This document shows positions 55,737 through 64,000 of a DNA stretch of 64,000 nucleotides, in pieces (the stretch's first letter is position 1; every line of letters begins with the position of its first letter). This DNA comes from Ascaphus truei (lineage: Eukaryota > Chordata > Amphibia > Anura > Ascaphidae). The notes beneath the pieces were generated by a model, which saw only the letters and a program-made list of their open reading frames with translations, searched no databases and was not told the origin of the DNA. The position numbers and the translations under genes were made by a program. The stretch covers positions 225,658,239 through 225,722,238 of the forward strand of contig CM071568.1 of the NCBI GenBank assembly GCA_036426205.1, written 5' to 3'.

Positions 55737-56516
55737 CTGCGTGTAATTACTGTGTATATTGGTTCCGGTGAGGGGCTCCTCCCGCTACACTGGGATCCGT
55801 CGCCGTTGGAGGCGCTGCACCAAGACGAACAAGTGATATCCCAGGCTCCCAGTGTTGGTGGCTCAGACCTTCTGGTAGCCAAACAGGTGACAGCAGCATT
55901 GGTAGTTCCCTTAGTTACGGGAAAGGGGGCTACATATAGGGTATTACTTGCAATTGGTCACTTTTTTTCATTCAATATTTTTGCACAAAGTTAATTTTAG
56001 ATGGAATTTCACATAACCAATGTGTCAGCTAGCTCCTTTCTGAAGTATGTGTGTCAGCTCAATGCAGTCTGAGCAAGTTAGAAGCTGTTTCAATCTGTGT
56101 AGAAAAAGAGCTGTCTGTCTGCAGGGTATGTAGTAATAATGTTGCCTCATCTTCTAGTCACAGAGATAGTTCAGTGGGGTCAGAGTTGGAGATCAGTTCT
56201 CAATATAGAAGAAAATGAAAGTCCAAAAGAATTGTCGTTACTTTTTCATCTGACACATTTAACAAAATGAAGGGATGCTGTGCAAGAATATTTTTAACAG
56301 CATGAACAGCTGCTGTGTAAAATGCAACTATTTATGGTGTGTGAGCATGAAACAAAATGTTAGGATTACGACCCACATACTACAGTGGAAAGGAATATCA
56401 CTAATCTGCAGAGCTAAGGTACTCGGTACTTCTTGGTAAATGTTATGTATCAAGGTCTCGCAGATGCAAAACTGGGGCAGAATTAAAGAAAATAAACATC
56501 ACTGTATTTACCAAAG
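55737..56516. other. no gene seen; right-arm unique part
   Basis: Inverse of about 54766-55513. No protein motif. A GGTGAGGGGCTCCTCCCGC patch and AT-rich body. It probably predates the L2 junction at 56517. Confidence 0.5.
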
Positions 56517-56978
56517 CAAACTTAACATGACAAAAACAGAGCTCCTCATACTTCCTCCCAAACCTGGCCTTACTACCTCCTTCCACATTACTGTTGGAAA
56601 TACCATCGTTCACCCAGTAGCTTAAGCACGCTGCCTAGGGGTCACACTCGATTCTTCTCTCACATTCTCCTCTCACATTCAAAACGTTTCTAAAACCTGT
56701 CGCTTTTTCCTCCGCAATATTACAAAGATACGCCTTTTCCTCTGTTGCTCGACTGCTAAAACTCTGACTCAGGCCCTCATTCTCTCCCATCTCGATTACT
56801 GTAACCTCCTGCTGTCCGGCCTTCCTGCCTCTCGCCTGTCTCCCCTACAATCTATCCTAAACGCTGCTGCCAGAATCACTCTACTCTTTGCTAAATCTGT
56901 CTCCGCGTCTCCCCTGCTGAAATCACTCTCCTGGCTTCCTATCAAATCTCGTATCACACATGCAATTCTTCACCTCAC

Positions 56979-58000
56979 TTTTTTTTTTTTTTGTAACTTA
57001 AATTTTATTGCATTTTTCCAAACAAGTGATACAGAATACAGTATACATTACATTCATTTTTAGTGTTAATCTCCGCTATAGACAGTACCGTATGTCAGCT
57101 TGTGAGACATATCCCGGTTTTTCGGGCCCTACTCGACCGGATTGTTTTGGGTAGACTAGCAATAAAGATAATAACATAATTTCACACATAGTACTGGATT
57201 GATTCAAATTGCCAACACAAAATCATAAAGAAAAAAAAAAAAAAAAAAACAAAATAATAAAAAAAAAAAAAAAAAAAAAAAAGGAGGTGGTAGGAAGGGG
57301 GTAAAGGGGGGGCCGGCCGGAAGAGGAGCATCGACTCATGCTAGGTCTCTCACCGCTCCTAGTAAGGTTCTTTTGTGGGTTGCGTCCCTCTCCAGTTTTA
57401 CACCCTGTAGGCGTTCTGTCTATTTGTCTGTGTAGTCGTCTGAGCTGAGTTTCCGCTCCTAAAGGAGAACGCACCTTCATCTATCACAGCCAGATTGTGT
57501 TCCTCTCAACCCCGGGGATATCCGTCTGCGCCAGCCAAGGCGTCCATACTTTGAGATAATTGGTGCCAGTGTCGTTAACTAGACTCGTCAACTTTTCCAT
57601 CTGGCAGATAAACCACAATCGATTTCGAATCTTTGGGATACTTGGAATTTCGGGGCGTTTCCATAGTGCTGCTATCTCGCTCCGTGTGGCTATTGCAAAA
57701 TGTGCTATTAGTTTATTGTTTGCTTTGGACAGGCCCGTTAGTGGTCTATTCAAGAGGAATAGCCATGGGTCTGGGGGAATAGTGAGGTCGAAGACTCTCT
57801 GTATCCAATGTCTAATTTCTTCCCATAGTGGGGAGATCCGCGGGCAAGACCACAGCATATGTAACAGATCGGCCGATCCTCCGCACTGCCGGGGGCATAG
57901 TGAGGAGGATCCAGGCACGAACTTGGCTAATTTCATTGGGGTGAGGTACCACCGCATTAGGACCTTATATGCGTTCTCCTTTAGTGTGGTACATATGGAG
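56979..58000 (-). mobile_element. 5'-truncated L1 inserted in L2, very long target duplication
   Basis: A-rich tail on minus at 56979, 3' UTR to 57483, then ORF2 C-terminus. CTCTCCTGGCTTCCTATCAA...CACTTTT is present on both sides (56926-56982 and 58001-58057), about 55 bp with few differences, much longer than usual L1 duplications. Confidence 0.85.
57484..58000 (-). pseudogene. L1 ORF2 C-terminal fragment
   Basis: About 170 residues open to the natural stop: ICTTLKENAYKVLMRWYLTP, the cysteine motif CPRQCGGSADLLHMLWSC, ALWKRPEIPSIPKIRNRLWF and WTPWLAQTDIPGVERN. It is very close to the C-terminus of the full-length L1 at 39474, so it belongs to the same or a sister family. The N-terminal side is cut by 5' truncation. 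Confidence 0.9.
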
Positions 58001-58590
58001 CTCTCCTGGCTTCCTATCAAATCCCGTATCACACATGCAATTCTCCTCCTCACTTTTAAAGCTTTACACTCTTCTGCCCCTCCTTACATCTCAGACCTAA
58101 TTTCTCGCTATGCACCATCCCGATTCTTGCGTTCTGCTCAAGGATGTCTTCTCTCTACCCCCTTTGTATCTAAAGCCCTCTCCCGCCTTCAACCTTTCTC
58201 ACAAATTGTCCCACACCTCTGGAATGCCCTTCCCCTAGATACCCGACTAGCACCCACTCTATCCACCTTTAAGACACACCTTAAGACACACTTGCTTAAA
58301 GAAGCATATGAGTAGCACCGTAGATATTACTAGACACATCCAGAAGCACTTACCAAAATGCCCTCCTACTGTCTCTGTACATTCCTCCTACATACCAATT
58401 AGATTGTAAGCTCCTCGGAGCAGGGACTTCTCTTCCTAAATGTTACATTTGTCTGAAGCACTTATTCCCATGACCTGTTATTTATATTTATTTATTATTT
58501 GTTATTTATATGATTACCATGTGTATTACTACTGTGAAGCGCTATGTACATTAATGGTGCTATACAAATAAAGACATACAATACAAACAT

Positions 58591-58999
58591 TTCCATTGTT
58601 TCTTACAGTATGTTAGTTTATTATTTGATACATCTGGTACATTTTTTTTTTGCAGGGCATGAAAAAGCAGTCTGCCAATGGCAAGGCAATTATGCTCCAG
58701 CTAATGATTCTCTAGGAGAAGGTCTTGTGTGCAAGCTACATGACCGGCTCCTTTGGTCTCAGCATGCCCTTTTTTGTCCCTCCAATATTTTAACATCTCC
58801 AGCCCCTTATGTGGGCTAAGTGGAGCGTGCATGATTGAGGATGCAGGGCTCTTCAACTACTTCCCCAAAGGGGCTAGAAGAGAAAACATTTAGAAGCTGA
58901 AGGGCCACAAGCTAATTGTAATTTATTTTTCAATACGTTTAAAGACTTGAAAAGTATTATATTTCAAATTTTACGAGCAGTAATAACATCTGTACTATA
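58591..58999. other. no gene seen; repeated in unit 2
   Basis: AT-rich; GGGGCTAGAAGAG and ATGGCAAGGCAATTATGC recur at 61380-61775. No coding signal. Confidence 0.5.
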
Positions 59000-59130
59000 T
59001 CTTATACTATATTAGTGAAAGCACTGTATGTTTGCCTGCCTGGATGTCCGGTGTCCCTAGGGGAAATCTCATTGGTCCCTTGGGTCGCCCGCCCCCGCAC
59101 ACCTCTCATTGGCCTGAGGCGGAGTGACGG

Positions 59131-59179
<49 letters not shown>

Positions 59180-59663
59180 CACCACAAGCAGCTCTATACA
59201 CACAACACAACGCGCCTATCCACAACACACCACACACCACACACACCAAACCACACACGCACTCATCACACACACAACACACACACCAACACAGCAGCTA
59301 CCACACACACACACACAAACACTCTAACACACACACACACACAACACAGCAGCTCTAACACACACACACAACCACAGCAGCTCTATACACACACACACAC
59401 ACACACCCACAACCACAGCAGCTCTATACCAAACACACACCAACACAGCCAGCAGCTCTATACACACACACACACAACACAGCCCTCTATACACACACAC
59501 ACACACACTTCTGTCCGCCCCCCCTCCCCCCCCCCCTGTTTTTTACTTGATTCTAATGCGCCTTCGTCCGCCTGGCCTCGCGGGAAGCGCGGCCCCTCCT
59601 ACCCCCATCCGCTCCCTTCCTCCCGGCGCTACCCACCCCCGCTCAGGTAAGTCACTGCGCGTT
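59000..59663 (+). mobile_element. Helitron-like GC-rich repeat, copy 2
   Basis: TCTTATACTATATTAGTGAA, GCACTGTATGTTTGCCTGCC, CTCATTGGCCTGAGGCGGAG, a long CA microsatellite (59131-59512) punctuated by CAGCAGCTCTA, a GC-rich block and CTCAG|GTAAGTCA (donor at 59647). Confidence 0.5.
59131..59512. repeat. CA microsatellite with CAGCAGCTCTA spacers
   Basis: Interrupted (CA)n. Repeated CAGCAGCTCTATA or CAGCTCTAACA spacers suggest a minisatellite of about 40-50 bp units rather than a simple dinucleotide run. Confidence 0.85.
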
Positions 59664-59676
59664 TCACTTCTCCTTC

Positions 59677-61370
59677 TTTGCTAAATCTGTCTCCGCGTCT
59701 CCCCTGCTGAAATCACTCTCCTGGCTTCCTATCAAATCTCGTATCACACATGCAATTCTTCACCTCACTTTTTTTTTTTTGTAACTTAAATTTTATTGCA
59801 TTTTTCCAAACAAGTGATACAGAATACAGTATACTTACATTCATTTTTAGTGTTAATCTCCGCTATAGACAGTACCCGTATGTCAGCTTGTGAGACATAT
59901 CCCGGTTTTTCGGGCCCTACTCGACCGGATTGTTTTGGGTAGACTAGCAATAAAGATATAACATAATTCACATAGTACATTGATTCAAATTGACAAACAC
60001 AAAATCATAAAGAAAAAAAAAAAAAAAAAACAAAAATAATAAAAAAAAAAAAAAAAAAAAAGAGGTATGGTAGGAAGGGGGAAAGGGGGGGCGCGGCCGG
60101 AAGAGGAGCATCGACTCATGCTAGGTCTCTTCAACCGCTCCTAGTAAGGTTCTTTTGGGGTTGCTCCTCTCCAGTTTAATCACTCTGTAGGCGTTCTGTC
60201 TATTTGTCTGTGTAGTCGTCGTGAGCTGAGTTTCCGCTCTAAAGGAGAACGCACCTTCATCTATCACAGCCAGATTGTGTTCCTCTCACCCGGGGATATC
60301 CGTCTGCGCCAGCCAAGGCGTATACTTGAGATAATTGGTGCCAGTGTCGTTAACTAGACTCGTCAACTTTTCCATCTGGCAGATAAACCACAAGATTTTT
60401 CGAATCTTTGGGATACTTGGAATTTCGGGGCGTTTCCATAGTGCTGCTATCTCGTCCGTGTGGCTATTGCAAATGGCTCATTAGTTTATTGTTGCTTTGG
60501 ACAGGCAGTTAGTGGTGCTATTCAGAGGAATAGCCATGGGTCTGGGAAGGGGAATAGGAGGTCGAAGACTCTCTGATCCAATGTCTAATTTCTTCCCATA
60601 GTGGGGAGATCCGCGGGCAAGACCACAGCATATGTAACAGATCGGCCGATCCTCCGCACTGCCGGGGGCATAGTGAGGAGGATCCAGGCACGAACTTGGC
60701 TAATTTCATTGGGGTGAGGTACCACCGCATTAGGACCTTATATGCGTTCTCCTTTAGTGTTGGTACATATGGAGCTCTCTCCTGGCTTCCTCATCAAATC
60801 CCGTATCACACTGCAATTCTCCTCCCTCACTTTTAAAGCTTTTACACGCTTCCTCGCCCTCCTTACACTCTCAGACCTAATTTCTCGCTATGCACCATCC
60901 CCGATTCTTGCGTTCTGCTCAAGGATGTTCTCTCTCTACCCCCTTTGGTATCTAAAGCCCTCTCCCGCCTTAACATTTCTCACAAATTGTCCCACACCTC
61001 TGCGAATGCCCTCTCCCCTAGATACCCGACTAGCACCCACTACTATCCACTTTAAGACACACCTTATAGACACACTTGCTTAAAGAAGCATATGAGTAGC
61101 ACCGTAGATATTACTCAGACACATCCAGAAGCACTTACCAAAATGCCCTCCTACTGTCTCTGTACATTCCTCCTACATACCAATTAGATGTAAGCTCCTC
61201 GAGCAGGGATCTCTCTTCCTAAATGTTACATTTGTCTGAAGCACTTATTCCCATGACCTTTTATTATATTTTATTTATTATTTGTTATTTATATGAGATT
61301 ACCATGTGTATTACTACTGTGAAGCGCTATGTACATTAAGGTGTCATACAAATAAAGCATACAATACAAA
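59677..61370 (+). pseudogene. second copy of L2 with inserted L1
   Basis: L2 bases 59677-59768, L1 3' end and ORF2 C-terminus on minus (59769-60775, with CPRQCGGSADLLHMLWSC at 60660-60600), then L2 again (60776-61370, tail CATACAATACAAAC). Frames are broken by frequent single-base indels relative to 56888-58590. Confidence 0.88.
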
Positions 61371-61775
61371 CATTCCATTGTTTCTTACGTATGTTAGTTT
61401 ATTATTTGATACATCTGGTGGTACATTTTTTTTTGCAGGGCATGAAAAGCAGTCTGCCAATGGCAAGGCAATTATGCTCCAGCTAATGATTCTCTAGGAG
61501 AGGTCTTGTGTGCAAGCTACATGACGGCTCCTTTGGTCTCAGACATGCCCTTTTTTGTCCCTCCAATATTTTAACATCTCCAGCCCCTTATGTGGCCTAA
61601 GTGGAGCGTGCATGATTGAGGATGCAGGCTCTTCAACTACTTCACCCAAAGGGGCTAGAAGAGAAACATTTAGAAGCTGAAGGGCCACAGCTAATTGTAT
61701 TTATTTTTCAATACGTTAAAGACTTGAAAGTATATATTCAATTTTACAGAGTCAGTATATAACATCTGTACTATA

Positions 61776-61908
61776 TCTTATACTAATTAGTGAAAGCACT
61801 GTATGTTTGCCTGCCTGGATGTCCGGTGTCCCTAGGGGAAATCTCATTGGTCCCTTGGGTCGCCCGCCCCCGCACACCTCTCAATTGCTGAGGGGAGGAG
61901 GCCCACCA

Positions 61909-61945
<37 letters not shown>

Positions 61946-63880
61946 CCCAACCACACACACACACACACACACGAACACACCACACACACACACACCACCA
62001 CTACACACACACACACACACACACACAACAACACACATCAGTCCAACATACATTCATCAACACACACCACACACAAAAACACACCACATGTCAGGGCTCT
62101 TTATTACTATAATCAACACTAAAAAGACAGATTGCCCTTTTAAGCTAACACAAACAGAAAACATCGACTACACAAATACAGCAGCATAGGCTTAATACAG
62201 CAAACAGGTATTCTAAAGTACAGCTACATATAAACACACAAAACACCAACACACACAAACAACAAGCACGAATTTAACAACCACACACATCCACACAAAA
62301 GAAAAACGTAAAAGCAGAGCATTCTCTACCTACACATCAACACACATACATCAACGACCAGCCAGCTTACACACACACATCAAACCAATTAGCAGCTGCT
62401 TGTACTACACACAACAAACACCATGTACACAAACAACAACACAGCAAGGCTCTTATACCCCCTCCGGAAACACACAAAAAACTAGCCAGCTCCCGTATAC
62501 ACACACACAACAACCGACACAGCGAGCGGTTCTTTACCATTCTACCACACATCACACACTTAACTGTACCGCCACACCACATCCACCCCCGCCCCCTAAA
62601 GGTAGTTATAATTTTTAGTAAAAACGGTTGTATTTTAATGCGCCCTTCGTCCGCACTGGCTCGGCGGGAGCGCGGCCCCCTTCCTACCCCCGCCGCTCCC
62701 GTACCTCCCCGGCGTACCCACCCGCTCAGGTAAGTCATGCGCGTCTTGCCGCCTCAGATCAGGCCCACTGCACGCGTGGCGATCCCCGCCCTCAGCATAA
62801 GGCCCACTGCGGCGTCCGCCTACAGACGCAACTGAGCATGCAGCCTAGACATAAAGGATAAAACAAAGAGAGTACAAACACGACGCACAGCATAAGGGAA
62901 CAAAGCGCATGCCGCCTCAGCCTGCAGGGCCCACTGCGCGTCCCACTCAGCATCAGGGCCGCCACACACACAGGGCGCTTTCCTAGCCGCGCTTCCAGCC
63001 AGACGCCACATCGAGGCGGGCGCACGACGGGGGGGCGGGGGAGGGCGGAGGAGCCGCGAAAAGGTCTAGGCCCACACAGGGGCCGCTTCCTGCAGCAGCC
63101 TGCACGCCGTCACTTCCAAGCACAGGAACGGTAAAATAGGGGGAACACAGCGGCCGCCGGGGGGGGGAGTGAGAGTCACAGGGAAAGGTGGGCGGGGGGA
63201 AAGAAGGTCCTAGCTCACAGCGGGACCACGGCGCGGTGTAAACATCAGCCGGACCGGAAGAAAAAAAGAAGGGGGGAAGGATGAATGGAGCGAGGAAGAG
63301 GAGGTGGGGGGGAAAGAGAGAAAACAAATACTGCGGAAAAACAGTGGGGGGAGTAGGGTAAGGGATAGATCCGTGGAAAACTGCCAGGCCCTGACTACAT
63401 AAACAAGTTATGGAAAATACATTGTATGGCCACTGCTCTCCACCCACCCCCCCCAGCTTCCCCTTCGACCACCCCACCGCGTCCACCTTTATCCCCCCAC
63501 TGCGCACTCCACTCTTTCCCCCCCCCGCTCACTTGGGTCCCCCCCCCCCGACACCCGGAAAAAAAAGAAAGTAAAGAGAGGTCACCCGTAATGATAAGTT
63601 ATGTGTCACGAGATCTTTATCCACCATGAACCATGACTAAAATTTCGCAAACAACAAAAGATTGCTCCCACCAGCCCCCATTCCCCTTTATCCCCATGCC
63701 CAACTACCACTTTTCTTTTCTATTGTTTTGATCTCACCCCTCAGAGACCTCCACTTTCTCCCCCCCCCATCAGCCTGTGCCCACGTCACCGCCCCCCTAC
63801 CCTTTCTCCCCACCATCTACCATTTCTCCCCCCCGCTACCCTTTCTCCCCCCGCTACCCTTTCTCCCCCCCGGCAAAATT
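61776..63880 (+). mobile_element. Helitron-like GC-rich repeat, copy 3, with C-rich tail
   Basis: TCTTATACTAATTAG, GCACTGTATGTTTGCCTGCC, CA-rich region (61911-62600, AT-richer in the middle), GC-rich block, CTCAG|GTAAGTCA (donor at 62730), then CAGGGCGCTTTCC and CTGCACGC segments also present at 4200-4250. Finally C/T-rich repeat (63430-63880, CTACCCTTTCTCCCCCCG). It parallels the copy-1 order, including the C-rich tract. Confidence 0.5.
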
Positions 63881-64000
63881 ATAAAAACAGTTAACATTCT
63901 ACCCCAGCGAACATTTCTCAACAAAAAGAAAAATGTCTCCAACAAGCTAAATTGATAACAAAACAGCTACCAGTTAAGCAACAACAGAGACCTTTCATCA
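63881..64000. other. no gene seen
   Basis: AT-rich sequence at the window edge. Confidence 0.4.

Larger units (their letters stand above)
53507..57575. repeat. large inverted duplication U-A-U-A'
   Basis: Unit U (right half of a DNA element) lies at 53507-53711 and 55514-55736 in the same orientation. Arm A (53712-55513) is the reverse complement, with scattered indels, of arm A' (55737-57575). Both arms contain the same L2 fragment interrupted by the same L1 fragment. The outer break lies inside the L1 fragment near a shared ACACT/GCACCAATTATC word. Confidence 0.9.
56521..58315 (+). pseudogene. L2 reverse transcriptase C-terminal, split
   Basis: Before the insertion: [25 protein letters not shown].., [40 protein letters not shown]. 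After it: LLLTFKALHSSAPPYISDL, ISRYAPSRFLRSAQGCLLST, PHLWNALPLDTRLAPTLSTF and a stop after KEAYE (58315). Apart from the insertion the reading is almost continuous, so the L2 was fairly young when hit. Catalytic motifs are upstream of the truncation and absent. Confidence 0.88.
56517..58590 (+). mobile_element. L2 LINE (3' part) interrupted by L1
   Basis: L2 reverse transcriptase C-terminal sequence starts at 56517 ([17 protein letters not shown]), runs to 56978, and resumes at 58058 after the L1 insertion. It ends with GCGCTATGTACATTAATGGTGC and ATACAAATAAAGACATACAATAC (58537-58588), an L2-type tail. 5'-truncated. Confidence 0.85.
56888..62744 (+). repeat. tandem duplication, unit about 2.79 kb
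   Basis: Unit 1 (56888-59663) and unit 2 (59677-62744) both run from TTTGCTAAATCTGTCTCCGC through L2, the inserted L1, L2 tail, GCAGGGCATGAAAA, the Helitron-like block, CA repeats and CAG|GTAAGT. Corresponding points are 2777-2789 bp apart up to the CA repeats. Unit 2 has many single-base insertions and deletions and a larger, more irregular CA region. Confidence 0.9.

Noticed and set aside
59015..59650. 211-residue His/Thr-rich open frame
   Set aside because: Translation of the CA microsatellite. The antisense gives Val/Cys repeats in the same way.

Overview
The window looks like repeat-dense DNA from a vertebrate, most likely a frog. The evidence is the mix of elements: L1, L2 and CR1 LINEs, a tyrosine-recombinase (Ngaro/DIRS-type) retrotransposon, Gypsy remains, a MIR-like SINE, and hAT, Harbinger-like, pogo/Tigger-like and foldback DNA elements. 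No host exon, tRNA, rRNA or CRISPR array can be supported. Species is not determined.

Layout. 1-3.8 kb: short palindromic elements and a degenerate tandem repeat. 3.8-7.7 kb: a GC-rich Helitron-like block running into 3.2 kb of almost G-free C/T repeat. 7.7-8.9 kb: decayed Gypsy integrase. 9.1-12.4 kb: L1 3' part (minus) interrupted by an L2. 12.4-13.8 kb: two copies of an element with hammerhead-like hairpins, plus a MIR-like SINE. 14.9-21.7 kb: Ngaro/DIRS-like retrotransposon (minus) with at least four nested insertions. 22-27 kb: pogo-like MITE, purine minisatellite, and a hAT with 8-bp target duplication. 27.2-30.4 kb: decayed L1 (plus) split by a hammerhead-motif element. 30.4-32.5 kb: CR1 with almost intact reverse transcriptase. 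33-38.9 kb: inverted-arm element and foldback MITEs. 39.1-45.8 kb: full-length L1 (minus) with an 11-bp target duplication. 46-49 kb: possible LTR and purine-rich repeats. 49.1-52.3 kb: 5'-truncated L1. 52.5-53.2 kb: solo LTR. 53.3-57.6 kb: a 1.8-kb inverted duplication. 56.9-62.7 kb: a roughly 2.8-kb tandem duplication whose unit holds L2, an L1 inserted in it, and the Helitron-like block. 62.7-64 kb: GC-rich and C-rich continuation of that block.

How the parts relate. This is a nested archive of transposition. Several insertions can be ordered from target-site duplications and from host-element reading frames that continue across them. The most unusual signals are (1) recurrent CTGANGA / stem / GAAACGCGTA hairpins resembling small hammerhead ribozymes, (2) a GC-rich repeat that keeps a perfect CAG|GTAAGT splice-donor consensus in three copies, and (3) the large palindrome and tandem duplication at the right end, which may be real rearrangement or long-read assembly error.
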